Shown here piece after piece: positions 27,401 to 41,181 of a stretch of 64,000 nucleotides of DNA. Where the stretch lies: assembly GCA_017547385.1 (NCBI GenBank), contig JAFYPU010000007.1, positions 44,613-108,612 on the forward strand. The letters are read 5' to 3'. Below the pieces are notes generated by a model. That model saw only the letters and a program-made list of their open reading frames with translations. It searched no databases and had not been told where the DNA came from. A program made the position numbers and the translations under genes. The stretch comes from Bacteroidaceae bacterium. GTDB lineage: Bacteria; Bacteroidota; Bacteroidia; Bacteroidales; Bacteroidaceae. Within the stretch, counting starts at the first letter, position 1, and the number at the start of each line of letters is the position of its first letter.

Positions 27401-27520
27401 AAATTCTATGCCTTCGCTGTTACGTTCGTTGGCCACAGAGCCGGTGATGAGAGTTGTCTGAGCCTGAAGAACCGTGATGGTTGTCAAGGCCATAAAAATG
27501 ATAGCACAGATTCGTTTCAT
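24479..27520 (-). CDS. Outer-membrane beta-barrel protein with CarboxypepD_reg-like and plug-like N-terminus
   Basis: The 1013-residue protein has a signal peptide (MKRICAIIFMALTTITVLQA). It then has an 80-residue CarboxypepD_reg-like (DUF4480-type) beta domain (ITGSVANERNSEGIEFATVRL). A TonB-receptor-like plug segment (VPVGSTLEALVKQLPGVEVSDDGTIKWNGK) follows, and then a long beta-barrel of the OMP_b-brl_3 type. A classical SusC SLXXK/TonB box is not clear and no SusD partner follows, so a dedicated glycan importer is unlikely. The end is odd: after the last strand (MLHFLYKLNIF) comes a tail of about 30 Gly, Arg and Met residues. Possible roles are uptake or surface assembly; none is proved. 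Confidence 0.82.
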   Translation of the reverse strand: MKRICAIIFMALTTITVLQAQTTLITGSVANERNSEGIEFATVRLMRDTTMLSGVNTDEKGNFKLRTSQQGKLTLRVSCIGFKTTNLIVQLSDETPDTLNVGKLLLKSNDIALGSAVVSVTASKVEQKEDTTVFNASAYRVPVGSTLEALVKQLPGVEVSDDGTIKWNGKTVTEFLINGKDFFKGDTKTAMKNLPTDLVSKIKAYDKKSDYTEMTGIDDGEETTVLDIATKRELNESWISNVDLGYGTHDRYTGKIFASRFTDNSRITAFGSANNTGDRGFGSPRGWGGGGGLVSNKTAGLDFSWENGKKKNEGGRLELGGNVWYSHISTDVLNTSSSETFLTGGSTRSSFSNSWSKSGSSSTNVSANLRLTWNPDSMTTIMFRPRFTHSSSRNESESRTGTFDDDPYAIEGMVDPLDSIFAETLNPNVEAIAVNRNERLSLGESRSNGVSGNLTVTRRFGSLGRNLSFRASAGYTDSRSTSFSISDITYFKNTNGKAFDYLNQYSSNPSTNWNYSLRLSYAEPFAKNWFAEARYEYAYRYTDSNRSLYNLDEVDAQYGDWGDRYNYPPIGKIPTEAEVLAAVRDDRNSQYATYRYQDHKANIGVRYNTELIRFNAGLDFNPQRTEMEYLRPNQLDTVVVRDVFKVSPQVRLRFRFSKTSQLDLRYRGSSSQPSMTNLLAVVDDSDPLSVSMGNPGLEPSWTNSFYARYNGYNPDRQQGIGGGINFSQTSNSVSNMMVYDETTGVRYTRPENIDGNWNTQGHFMFNTGLGYDKLFTISTFTNLRYDNSVGYVSVFDRGGSAVNLRRMSSVLRASATDYDAIFAAADVQKSITRTVTLGENLNAAYRGSWFDVGVFGSFNYQHARSKLQKNANMDTWNFSYGANANFNFAWNMSISTDIRMSSRRGYSEASMNTNELLWNAQISQSFLKNNAATISLKFYDILHKQSNVSRTINAQMRRDSWSNAINSYIMLHFLYKLNIFPGGKSGGTAAGGGSGRGGQGGGMRPGGGRPMMF

Positions 27521-27656
27521 TTCGACTGCTTATATATTATATAATGTGTGTTGGTTGCGTTTCGTTTTTCTATGACACAAATTTCCGCATAAGGTTTAAT
27601 GACAACCTCACCACAATGCCGAAAATTATCAATGCACCACATTTTCAGGACAAACA

Positions 27657-27688
27657 TTGAGGGCGAAAGAAAAAACACCGTATATTTG
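27657..27688 (+). promoter_or_regulatory. Promoter of the ATPase-DUF4435 operon
   Basis: TTG (27657-27659), a 21-bp spacer and TATATTTG (27681-27688), about 70 bp before the ATPase start ATG at 27757. Confidence 0.75.
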
Positions 27689-27756
27689 CCTTGAAGCCTC
27701 ACACATGGTTTCGGAAACGGATTATACATTATTATATATACAACACACGTAGCACT

Positions 27757-28581
27757 ATGACGAAGTTGGCAAATCGCATCGCGAAGATTGAAATCAGCAG
27801 TTTATGGAGCGGGCACAAGCACATCGTATGGGAATTGCGCCCCGGCGTAAACGTGCTCAGCGGTAAGAACGGCGAGGGCAAGAGCACCATCCTCAACAAA
27901 CTCGTACAGTTCCTTGAGACAGCCCCCACCACCGGCGAAATTCGCGGCACACGCTTGGGAGTGAAGATAGACTTTGAGCCAAGCGATGCCACCGGCATTC
28001 GCTATGACATCATCCGCAGTTTCGACCGCCAATTGGTGCGTGGCGACGGTCTTGACAAGCTTACCGACGTGCGTGTGAACACCGAACTCGATTGGCAAAT
28101 CTATTTGCTGCAACGCCGATACCTTGACTACCAAGTGAATGTGGGCAACCGAATGATTGCACTGCTCACCGGAGGCGACCCCGAGGCCGGCGAACGCGCC
28201 CGAGAGGCTGCGCAAGCCAAGACACGCTTTCAAGACCTCGTGGACGAACTCTTCAGCGAAACCGGTAAGCGCATCGACCGTTCGTGTAACGAAATCCGGT
28301 TTGAGCAATATGGAGAAAAGCTTTCGCCCTACCTGCTTTCGAGCGGCGAAAAGCAAATCCTGCTCATCTTGCTCACAGCCCTGACCGAGGACATGCAGCC
28401 CTATGTCATCTTCATGGACGAGCCGGAAGCCAGTCTGCACTTTGAATGGCAGCAGAAACTCATCCGAATGGTGTGCGAACTGAACCCGAATGCACAGGTT
28501 GTGCTCACCACCCACTCGCCGGCTGTCATCATGGACGGATGGACGGACGTCGTAACCGAAGTGTCTGAAATCACATTTTAA
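27757..28581 (+). CDS. Compact ABC-type AAA ATPase, paired with a DUF4435 protein (PARIS AriA-like)
   Basis: The 274-residue cytoplasmic ATPase starts at ATG 27757 (MTKLANRIAK); an earlier TTG is not credible. Walker A is GKNGEGKST (36-44), the ABC signature LLSSGEKQI lies near residue 195, Walker B is YVIFMDEPEASL near 220, and the His switch is LTTHSPAVI near 250. This set is typical of AAA_15/AAA_21 OLD- and SMC-like ATPases. It lacks the long coiled-coil insertion of larger relatives. The stop is 6 bp from the next gene, a DUF4435 protein, so they form one operon. ATPase plus DUF4435 is the architecture of the PARIS defence system (AriA/AriB). A housekeeping role is not excluded. Confidence 0.8.
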   Translation: MTKLANRIAKIEISSLWSGHKHIVWELRPGVNVLSGKNGEGKSTILNKLVQFLETAPTTGEIRGTRLGVKIDFEPSDATGIRYDIIRSFDRQLVRGDGLDKLTDVRVNTELDWQIYLLQRRYLDYQVNVGNRMIALLTGGDPEAGERAREAAQAKTRFQDLVDELFSETGKRIDRSCNEIRFEQYGEKLSPYLLSSGEKQILLILLTALTEDMQPYVIFMDEPEASLHFEWQQKLIRMVCELNPNAQVVLTTHSPAVIMDGWTDVVTEVSEITF

Positions 28582-28587
28582 GAAGCC

Positions 28588-33946
<5,359 letters not shown>

Positions 33947-33980
33947 GTAGCGGTTTCGCAATTACACTCATACGTTTCAC

Positions 33981-34018
33981 AGCAGCCTCAACACCTCTGG
34001 TGTCGGGGCTGCTTTTTC
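33981..34018 (+). terminator. Terminator of the GH2 gene
   Basis: Stem AGCAGCC (33981-33987) with GGCTGCT (34007-34013), then a five-T run, 34 bp past the stop codon. Confidence 0.85.
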
Positions 34019-34096
34019 TTGCTCTCCTCACGGCAACAAAAGCCAATCGAAAAGACGAAAATCCGGAATGCAGCACATTCTCTTCAACTTAGAGGC

Positions 34097-34133
34097 AAAA
34101 AAAATGAGAACACCTCCAAAGAAGTATTCTCAT
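34097..34133 (-). terminator. Terminator of the TetR-family gene
   Basis: On the minus strand a 7-bp stem ATGAGAA/TTCTCAT (34127-34133, 34104-34110) is followed by seven T residues. Confidence 0.75.
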
Positions 34134-34167
34134 GACTAAAGAATATCACACCGATACACTTTGCAAT

Positions 34168-34812
34168 TTATGCAAGGTCCTTGGCTTTTTGCTTCTTGAA
34201 AAACTCGTCCATCAAGACCGCACCGCGTGGAGTGGCACAACCTCGCAGATAAACCAACACAAAATTATAAAAGATGTCAGGCAAGGAATGTTTTTTCAAG
34301 AGGTCCTCCGTACGTCCCATGTCCACATGCGAGGAAAATATGTCATAGACGATTTCATAATTAACATCCTCGCGCAACAACCCTTCCTGCACACAGCGTT
34401 GCAGGAAATCACGGGCACGTTGCGAGGTAGCGGCTCGCCGCTCTTCCACAAATCTCAAAATTTCCGGATATCGCGCAATGTCAAGTATGAATTGCGGTGA
34501 GATATTTTGCAAACGTTGCAACTTGAAAGCAAAATCATTCATGATAACTTCCAACAGATTGTCTGCTTCGCTCATAACCTTTTGCATCCGCACCATATGC
34601 TGTTGTTCCATTTCGGTAAAGCAAGCTTTCAACAAGGCCTCCTTGTCCGAAAACAGTTGATACAACGTGCGCTTGCTCATTGTAAGTTCATGAGCTATAT
34701 CGTCCATTGTTACGGCTTTGATGCCTCGCGTCATAAAGGCCTTCAAAGCTACTTCAATAATCTGACGGCACACTTCATCATGACGAGCGGCCAGAAGAGA
34801 ACTCTCCTTCAT
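34168..34812 (-). CDS. TetR/AcrR-family transcriptional regulator
   Basis: The 214-residue protein has a TetR-type helix-turn-helix at residues about 15-60. AVTMDDIAHELTMSKRTLYQLFSDKEALLKACF contains the usual T-x-x-x-I-A and S-x-x-x-L-Y-x-x-F-x-x-K-E-x-L pattern. The C-terminal helices form a ligand pocket of unknown specificity. It is divergent from the small outer-membrane protein gene at 35079, with 266 bp between, so it may control that gene or itself. No operator palindrome stood out. Confidence 0.88.
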   Translation of the reverse strand: MKESSLLAARHDEVCRQIIEVALKAFMTRGIKAVTMDDIAHELTMSKRTLYQLFSDKEALLKACFTEMEQQHMVRMQKVMSEADNLLEVIMNDFAFKLQRLQNISPQFILDIARYPEILRFVEERRAATSQRARDFLQRCVQEGLLREDVNYEIVYDIFSSHVDMGRTEDLLKKHSLPDIFYNFVLVYLRGCATPRGAVLMDEFFKKQKAKDLA

Positions 34813-35078
34813 ATATAGACAAGTTTAATCGCAGCCCCACTCATTCCACTCATAACGGAGAAAAGCACAAGGAGCAAGCAAAAATAAGAAGAAAAACTTT
34901 TTGCTTCGGCAAAGTTTCTTAAAAAGTTGCCGCATTCTCAGCAAAATTGCTCTTAAGCCTCTAAAAAACATTAACACGGCATACATTCCGGTGCGCAAAG
35001 TATACAGGATTTTTCCGAAGCCCTATATTTGCAGCAGAACACAACAACTAAAGTTTAACCTATCAAACACAAAAAAAC

Positions 35079-35564
35079 ATGAAACAATGGATGATTGTCA
35101 TTGCACTGGTCTTAACTGCTATCACGGCTGATGCACAACGCACCAAGCACGCATTGGGTGCCCACTTTGGAGGTTCAACCATGGACATGGAATACCAATA
35201 TCACTTCACCGACCGCAATTTTCTGGACGTAACAGCCGGTGTTTTCGATTTGGGCGACGGTCTGACGGCACAAGCCGTTTACAATTGGAACATTCGTCAG
35301 TGGAATGACTGGACACCACGCTTTGCCACTTGGAAATGGTGGGGAGGTGTCGGTGGAGGCGTAGGTTTTTACAACCACGGAGACCATGAGGGCATGATGC
35401 TCGGGCCGGTGGGCCTACTCGGCTTTGGTTTCACGCTAAACGACATTCCGCTGACCATCGGTCTGGATTACCGCCCCATGGTAGCCTTCGTGCTGGGAGA
35501 CAACTCCGATCTCATTGACTCCGGCTTCAAGAATGTAGGTGTAACACTGACCTATCGTTTCTAA
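35079..35564 (+). CDS. Small outer-membrane beta-barrel protein
   Basis: The 161-residue protein has a signal peptide (MKQWMIVIALVLTAITADA). It continues with alternating polar and aromatic strands (YQYHFTDRNFLDVTAGVF, GLDYRPMVAF) and ends VGVTLTYRF, the C-terminal aromatic signature read by the BAM complex. An 8-strand barrel would fit the length. No family name can be assigned. A TATATTTG -7 box lies at 35024-35031, and a strong hairpin follows the gene. Confidence 0.72.
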   Translation: MKQWMIVIALVLTAITADAQRTKHALGAHFGGSTMDMEYQYHFTDRNFLDVTAGVFDLGDGLTAQAVYNWNIRQWNDWTPRFATWKWWGGVGGGVGFYNHGDHEGMMLGPVGLLGFGFTLNDIPLTIGLDYRPMVAFVLGDNSDLIDSGFKNVGVTLTYRF

Positions 35565-35588
35565 CATAGCCCTACACTGAAAGGAAAA

Positions 35589-35625
35589 ATGTGCATGCCA
35601 AACTCAAAAAGCAAGGCATGCACAT
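35589..35625 (+). terminator. Terminator of the small outer-membrane protein gene
   Basis: Perfect 11-bp stem ATGTGCATGCC/GGCATGCACAT (35589-35599, 35615-35625), 25 bp after the stop; the T tract is weak. Confidence 0.7.
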
Positions 35626-35692
35626 ACTTATTATAGGCCTTAAATAACTACTTTTGTACCGAAATTTACAACACAAATCAAAATTCTCCATT

Positions 35693-37993
35693 ATGGTAAA
35701 GATAACCAAAGAAGCTGCTCTCTTGTATCACTCTCAGGGCAAGCCGGGAAAGATTGAAGTAGTTCCCACCAAACCATATCGCACACAGACCGACCTGAGT
35801 TTGGCCTACTCGCCCGGAGTGGCCGAGCCGTGTCTTGAAATTCAAAAAAATCCGGACGATGCCTATAAGTACACCAACAAAGGTAACCTTGTGGCCGTTA
35901 TCAGCAACGGTACTGCAGTGCTCGGATTGGGCGACATCGGTGCCATGAGCGGTAAACCCGTGATGGAAGGCAAATCGCTGCTTTTCAAAATCTATGCCGG
36001 AGTGGATGCTTTCGACATCGAAGTAAACGAAAAGGACCCCGAAAAATTCATACAAGCCGTTAAAGCCATTGCTCCCACTTTTGGTGGTATCAACCTTGAA
36101 GACATCAAAGCACCCGAGTGTTTTGAAATTGAACGCAGACTGAAGGCAGAACTCGACATACCTGTGATGCACGATGACCAGCACGGCACAGCCATCATCT
36201 CGGCTGCCGGACTGATCAATGCTCTGCATGTGGCCGGAAAGAAAATAGAAGAAGCACGCATCGTGGTGAACGGAGCCGGTGCAGCGGCCATCTCATGCAC
36301 CAAACTCTATTGTTCATTGGGAGCGCGGCATGAAAACATTGTGATGCTTGATTCACGGGGTGTGATCACTAAGGACAGGACCAATCTCACGGAACAGAAA
36401 GCTGAGTTTGCCACCCATCGCACAGACATCAACACTTTGGAGGAAGCCATGCGCGATGCCGATGTGTTTGTGGGTCTATCAAAGGGAAATATCCTGACCC
36501 AAGACATGGTTCGTTCTATGGCTGAGCATCCCATCATCTTCGCGCTGGCCAACCCGACCCCCGAAATATCATACGAAGATGCCATGGCTGCACGTCCGGA
36601 CGTGCTGATGAGCACCGGTCGCACCGACTATCCCAACCAAATCAACAATGTTATCGGATTTCCATATATCTTCCGAGGTGCACTCGATACTGCAGCCTCT
36701 GCCATCAACGAAGAAATGAAAATGGCTGCCGTACGCGCCATTGCCGATTTGGCACGCCGTCCGGTGCCCGACATTGTTAACCGTGCTTACCATGTGCGCA
36801 ACTTTACTTTCGGCCCCGATTATTTCATTCCCAAACCTGTTGACCCACGCCTCATCACCGAAGTGAGCATGGCTGTGGCAAAAGCCGCTATCGAAAGTGG
36901 AGTGGCGCGCAAACAAATCACCGATTGGAAAGCTTACCGCCAACATCTGCGTGAACTGATGGGGCAAGAAAGCAAGTTCACACAGAATCTTTACGAAACA
37001 GCACGCACATCACCCAAACGTGTAGTCTTTGCCGAAGGTACACACCCACACATGCTCGAAGCAGCCATCCGTGCCAAAGACGAAGGTATCTGCCGACCCA
37101 TTTTGTTGGGCAACGACGAACAAATACGAAACATGGCGAAAGAGATGGATTTGAGTTTGGAAGGAGTGGAAGTGCTCAATTTGCGCAACGAAAGCCAAAG
37201 CAGCACACGTCGACGCTATGCCGAAATATTGGCTAAAAAGAAGCAGCGCGAAGGATACACTCTGCAAGAAGCCATCGACAAGATGTACGAACGCAACTAT
37301 TTTGGCATGATGATGGTAGAGACTGGCGATGCCGATGCATTCATCACTGGTCTTTATACAAAATACTCTAACACCATCAAGGTAGCCAAGGAGGTTATCG
37401 GCATCCGGCCAGAATACAAACATTTCGGCACGATGCACTTAATCAACTCAAAGAAAGGTATCTTTTTTATCGCTGACACACTCATCAACCGCCACCCTAA
37501 CCGTGAGGCCCTGCTTGACATCGCCAAGTTATCAGCAGCCACTGTTCGCTTCTTCAACCGTACTCCGGTAGTTGCCATGCTGTCGTATTCAAACTTTGGC
37601 ACCGATGCTCAAGGTAGCCCGGCCGTGGTACATGAAGTGGTGGAAGAAATGCAGAACCAATTCCCCGACCTTGCTATTGACGGTGAGATGCAGGTAAACT
37701 TTGCCCTTGACCGCGATTTGCGCGACGATAAGTATCCTTTTACCCGTTTGAAAGGTTTGGATGTGAACACACTGATATTCCCTAACCTCACTTCTGCCAA
37801 TTCAAGCTACAAGATGTTCAAATCTATGGTGGGTGAAAGCGACGTTCTTGGACCTATACAAATGGGACTCAACAAGCCGATTCACTTCACCGACTTTGAA
37901 AGTTCTGTACGCGACATCGTAAACATTACGGCAGTGGCTGTTATCGATGCCATTGTGGAAGAGAAAAAGCGCGAAGGAAAATCGCTTTTCTAA
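35693..37993 (+). CDS. maeB: NADP-type malic enzyme with phosphotransacetylase-like C-terminal domain
   Basis: 766 residues from ATG 35693 ([13 protein letters not shown]); an upstream TTG is rejected. The enzyme oxidatively decarboxylates malate to pyruvate. The malic N-terminal domain has [11 protein letters not shown], and the metal and catalytic region has [12 protein letters not shown] Rossmann domain follows ([16 protein letters not shown]). From about residue 430 to the end lies a PTA-like domain, which in MaeB enzymes is regulatory and senses acetyl-CoA or acetyl phosphate. Length is usual. A TACTTTTG box lies at 35649-35656 without a clear -33. Confidence 0.94.
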   Translation: MVKITKEAALLYHSQGKPGKIEVVPTKPYRTQTDLSLAYSPGVAEPCLEIQKNPDDAYKYTNKGNLVAVISNGTAVLGLGDIGAMSGKPVMEGKSLLFKIYAGVDAFDIEVNEKDPEKFIQAVKAIAPTFGGINLEDIKAPECFEIERRLKAELDIPVMHDDQHGTAIISAAGLINALHVAGKKIEEARIVVNGAGAAAISCTKLYCSLGARHENIVMLDSRGVITKDRTNLTEQKAEFATHRTDINTLEEAMRDADVFVGLSKGNILTQDMVRSMAEHPIIFALANPTPEISYEDAMAARPDVLMSTGRTDYPNQINNVIGFPYIFRGALDTAASAINEEMKMAAVRAIADLARRPVPDIVNRAYHVRNFTFGPDYFIPKPVDPRLITEVSMAVAKAAIESGVARKQITDWKAYRQHLRELMGQESKFTQNLYETARTSPKRVVFAEGTHPHMLEAAIRAKDEGICRPILLGNDEQIRNMAKEMDLSLEGVEVLNLRNESQSSTRRRYAEILAKKKQREGYTLQEAIDKMYERNYFGMMMVETGDADAFITGLYTKYSNTIKVAKEVIGIRPEYKHFGTMHLINSKKGIFFIADTLINRHPNREALLDIAKLSAATVRFFNRTPVVAMLSYSNFGTDAQGSPAVVHEVVEEMQNQFPDLAIDGEMQVNFALDRDLRDDKYPFTRLKGLDVNTLIFPNLTSANSSYKMFKSMVGESDVLGPIQMGLNKPIHFTDFESSVRDIVNITAVAVIDAIVEEKKREGKSLF

Positions 37994-38014
37994 TCTCGAC
38001 ACTAACAATCTCAA

Positions 38015-38054
38015 AAAGGCGCGACAAGAAAGTATCTTTTTTGCCGCGCTCTTT
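38015..38054 (+). terminator. Possible terminator of maeB
   Basis: Arms AAAGGCGCGACAA (38015-38027) and TTGCCGCGCTCTTT (38041-38054) pair with one mismatch and one bulge, 22 bp after the stop codon. The T tract is short. Confidence 0.55.
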
Positions 38055-38198
38055 GTTTCGCTCACCTTAGGCATTTTGGCGGAAGCCCAAGTTAGGCGAC
38101 GGCTCGGCATGAAATAATGTGCAAATGAGAGGAAAGGAAACTTGTTTCTTTCCCGAGTGTAACCATTATTATGTAAAAACAAAAACCAAGGCTTTTGT

Positions 38199-38229
38199 TT
38201 TGTCCTGCTCTCGCCTTGCACTAACTTTG
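38199..38229 (+). promoter_or_regulatory. Promoter of the radical SAM-tilS operon
   Basis: TTTG (38199-38202), a 19-bp spacer and TAACTTTG (38222-38229), 29 bp before the start. It shares 22 identical bases (38210-38231) with the alaS promoter. Confidence 0.85.
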
Positions 38230-38258
38230 CCAACAGGAAAACAAAAGAGAAAAAGAAT

Positions 38259-39035
38259 ATGGCAACCATCTTGTTCCCATCCCCCATCTTCGGGCCGGTA
38301 CGTAGTAGGCGACTAGGCATTTCGCTTGGAATCAATCTCATGCCGGCTGACGGCAAACTTTGTACATTCGATTGTGTGTATTGCGAATGTGGTTTCAATG
38401 CGGCTCATCGCCCCACCCAATCACGCCCCACTCGTGAAGAGGTGGCACAAGCCCTTGAGAGTAAATTGCAACAAATGCGACAAGAAGGCGAACTGCCCGA
38501 CGTGCTTACCTTTGCCGGAAATGGCGAGCCAACCGGACACCCCCAATTTGCCGAAATCATTGATGATACCCTGCGTTTGCGTGATGCGTTCTGTCCTTCG
38601 GCCAAAGTTAGTGTGCTCAGCAATGCAACATTCGTAGCACGTCCCAAAGTGAAAGAAGCTTTGCTAAAGGTAGACAACAACATTCTGAAACTCGACACCG
38701 TCGATTCGAAATACATCACATTGGTCAATCGCCCGACAGGGACATACGACATAACCAACATCGTGAAAAGTATCGGTGAATTCGGTAAAAATTGTATCGT
38801 ACAAACCATGTTCATGAAAGGCGAGAGCAACGGCCAAAGTGTCGACAACACCGACGATAAGTATGTTCTGCCTTGGTTGGAAGCCGTCAAAAAAATCGGG
38901 CCCAAGCAAGTGATGATTTACACCATCGATCGCGAAACACCGGACCACGGTTTGCGAAAGGCTTCTCCCGAAGAATTGAATCGCATCGTTGCATTGATTG
39001 AGGCAAGCGGCATCCCGGCTTCTGCCTCTTACTGA
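38259..39035 (+). CDS. Radical SAM protein (COG0731-like)
   Basis: The 258-residue enzyme has the cluster-binding motif CTFDCVYC (C-x3-C-x2-C, Cys35, Cys39 and Cys42), which holds a 4Fe-4S cluster for S-adenosylmethionine cleavage. FAGNGEPTGHP is the SAM-binding G-G-E-P-like motif. N-terminal FGPVRSRRLGISLGIN is typical of the COG0731 (TYW1-related) group, and no second cluster is visible. The reaction is unknown; a role in tRNA or metabolite modification is possible, since it precedes tilS by 28 bp and probably shares its transcript. Confidence 0.85.
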   Translation: MATILFPSPIFGPVRSRRLGISLGINLMPADGKLCTFDCVYCECGFNAAHRPTQSRPTREEVAQALESKLQQMRQEGELPDVLTFAGNGEPTGHPQFAEIIDDTLRLRDAFCPSAKVSVLSNATFVARPKVKEALLKVDNNILKLDTVDSKYITLVNRPTGTYDITNIVKSIGEFGKNCIVQTMFMKGESNGQSVDNTDDKYVLPWLEAVKKIGPKQVMIYTIDRETPDHGLRKASPEELNRIVALIEASGIPASASY

Positions 39036-39063
39036 TTCACATCATACCATTGATTTGAGATAC

Positions 39064-40431
39064 ATGAAAAAGGACGGTTTCATCACACAAAAAGTATTGC
39101 ACACCATCCATGCAGCCATGCCCGAAACGACAAATCGTCGCGTGCTTGTGGCCTTGAGTGGCGGTGCAGACTCAATGTGCCTGCTCACAGCCCTCATCCG
39201 TTTGGGATATCAGGTGGAAGCCGCCCACTGCAATTTTCACTTACGTGGCATTCACTCCGATTGTGATGCAGAATTTGTGCAACACCAATGTGCAAGATTT
39301 AACACACCCTTACATCTCACAGACTTCGACACACAAGCTGAAGCCAAACAACAAGGCGAAAGCATCGAAATGGCAGCACGCCGTCTGCGTTATGCTTGGT
39401 TTGAGGAAGTGATGCACAACACCGACATTCAAGTTCTTTGTGTTGCTCACCACCTCAATGACAATGTGGAAACAGCTCTGCTGAACTTAATTCGTGGCAC
39501 CGGCATACGTGGGCTGATCGGAATGTCAGTCCGTAACAAACACATTGTGCGTCCCATGCTGACGTTAACACGACAGGAAGTGGAATCTTTTTTGAAGGAA
39601 CAAGCCATCGAGTTTGTTACAGACCATACCAATACAGACACACGCTTCCGACGCAACAAAATACGCCACGAGGTGCTCCCCATGTTGCGCAGCCTCAATC
39701 CTTCGGTCGATCAGGCCATTGCCGACACGATGCAACATTTGTCAGGAACGGCTTGTTTAGCTGAATACGCCGTCAATCATTTACGCAACATCCTTTGCAA
39801 AGATGTTGACAAGGGCATCGACATTGACAAAACAACATTACTGAGTCTTCCGTTCCCCACAGAAGGCCGGCAAGCGCTTCTTCACGAGTTATTGGCACCT
39901 TATCAATTTTCTCCCGTTTTATCGGACATTTTTGCCGGTTTCAGTAAAGAGCCGGGCAGCATATTTGAGAGCCGGGACTACATTGCCACCCACACGGCCA
40001 AAGGGCTAAGCATACGTATGAAGCCAAAGCATTGTCCTCCCCTTGCTCTTCCCTTTAACGATACGGTCTTACTGCCCAATGGAACACTCTTGCAAACACA
40101 ATGTTTGGCACGCACAGAATTGCCCGAAATACCACGAAGTGCAGATACGGCTTGTCTTGATGCCGACAAAGTGAAAGAAACCTTGCATTGTCGCAGTATT
40201 CAAGAGGGCGATCGTTTCCGACCTTTTGGGATGCGCGGCAGCAAACTTGTGAGCGATTATCTCACAGACCGCAAGCGCTCACGCATTGAAAAGATGGCGA
40301 CATGTGTGGTATGTGATGGCTCACAAATTGTTTGGCTCATCGGAGAACGCCCCGACGACCGTTATGCCATCACTTCGAACACACGCAACATTCTCCTCAT
40401 AAAAGCGAAGAAAGCCGAAAGCACCGAATAA
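39064..40431 (+). CDS. tilS: tRNA(Ile)-lysidine synthase
   Basis: The 455-residue enzyme attaches lysine to C34 of tRNA-Ile(CAU), changing its decoding to AUA. The N-type ATP-pyrophosphatase loop ALSGGADSMCLL is at residues 32-43. HCNFHLRG, AARRLRYAWFEE and AHHLNDNVETALLNLIRGTG are the other family blocks. The C-terminal substrate-binding domain (DRFRPFGMRGSKLVSDYL) is present. I chose ATG 39064 (MKKDGFITQK) over a frame that starts inside the previous gene. Essential in nearly all bacteria. Confidence 0.94.
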   Translation: MKKDGFITQKVLHTIHAAMPETTNRRVLVALSGGADSMCLLTALIRLGYQVEAAHCNFHLRGIHSDCDAEFVQHQCARFNTPLHLTDFDTQAEAKQQGESIEMAARRLRYAWFEEVMHNTDIQVLCVAHHLNDNVETALLNLIRGTGIRGLIGMSVRNKHIVRPMLTLTRQEVESFLKEQAIEFVTDHTNTDTRFRRNKIRHEVLPMLRSLNPSVDQAIADTMQHLSGTACLAEYAVNHLRNILCKDVDKGIDIDKTTLLSLPFPTEGRQALLHELLAPYQFSPVLSDIFAGFSKEPGSIFESRDYIATHTAKGLSIRMKPKHCPPLALPFNDTVLLPNGTLLQTQCLARTELPEIPRSADTACLDADKVKETLHCRSIQEGDRFRPFGMRGSKLVSDYLTDRKRSRIEKMATCVVCDGSQIVWLIGERPDDRYAITSNTRNILLIKAKKAESTE

Positions 40432-40475
40432 ATCCAAGATTTAGCAATCACAGCACTCATAAAAACACATCGCTT

Positions 40476-40838
40476 ATGAAGTCCACCTTGTTTCTCCTTT
40501 TGACAAGTGCCACATGGATATTTCTCTCCTGTTCACCCGAAGACCGTTCTGACGAGCAGCCTTTCCCGCCCTCTGTCGAAACATTGGCGCCACTCACACA
40601 AGGAGACACAATAACCTTGCAAGGGCATATCAAAACTTCGCCTAATAGCCGCATCACGCAACGAGGCTTTCGTTATGGTGATGAGACCTTGCGGAACAAT
40701 ATCCTCTCAACTGACAGTTCCGACATCTTTACGGCAGCCATCGACACGCTGAAACCAGGAACTTATCATGTTTCAGCTTATGCCACCAACGGAATGGGCA
40801 CAAGCTATGGCGACACATTGCGTTTTGTCGTTGAATAA
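40476..40838 (+). CDS. Small lipoprotein
   Basis: 120 residues from ATG 40476. The signal MKSTLFLLLTSATWIFLSC ends in a lipobox with Cys19. The rest is a single beta-sandwich-like domain (TLQGHIKTSPNSRITQRGF, AIDTLKPGTYHVSAYATNG), close to fibronectin-III-like modules of Bacteroidales lipoproteins. It lies 44 bp after tilS and may be in the same operon. Function unknown. Beyond it, 40839-41034 holds only an imperfect hairpin (40856-40863 with 40894-40901). Confidence 0.75.
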   Translation: MKSTLFLLLTSATWIFLSCSPEDRSDEQPFPPSVETLAPLTQGDTITLQGHIKTSPNSRITQRGFRYGDETLRNNILSTDSSDIFTAAIDTLKPGTYHVSAYATNGMGTSYGDTLRFVVE

Positions 40839-41034
40839 AGAAACGAGAGCAGTTTTCAACGTGGATGCAGCATAGACATCCTTCAAAAGATTTCACGTTG
40901 ACACTTCAACGCACATTCTATGCTCTATTACGCCGAAATATTCCCATTCCTTACACTTTTCCGACAGCAATGGCCACTCGCCTTGCCAACTCCGGCTTTC
41001 CTCGGAATTAGCCATTCGGAAAAGCACATACAAG

Positions 41035-41066
41035 TTTGGCACTTCGCACACCTTACACTATCTTTG
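41035..41066 (+). promoter_or_regulatory. Promoter of the CNNM/CBS protein gene
   Basis: TTTG (41035-41038), a 20-bp spacer and TATCTTTG (41059-41066). It predicts a leader of about 110 bases before the start at 41182. Confidence 0.82.
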
Positions 41067-41181
41067 CATCCAAAATGAACCGATAAGCACACAGTTGCAC
41101 AATCGGAGCCTTGCACAAGTTTGTTCCAACCAACAACGAGACTAAACAGCGCAAGGATTTGTCTAACTAAATTATTTCATA

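Noticed and set aside
27691-27756. TTG-initiated N-terminal extension of the ATPase
   Set aside because: The extension is not domain-like, overlaps the promoter start region, and ATG 27757 gives the normal start of the ATPase fold.
40856-40901. Terminator after the small lipoprotein gene
   Set aside because: The TCAACGTG/CACGTTGA pairing is interrupted by a 30-base loop and no T-run follows.
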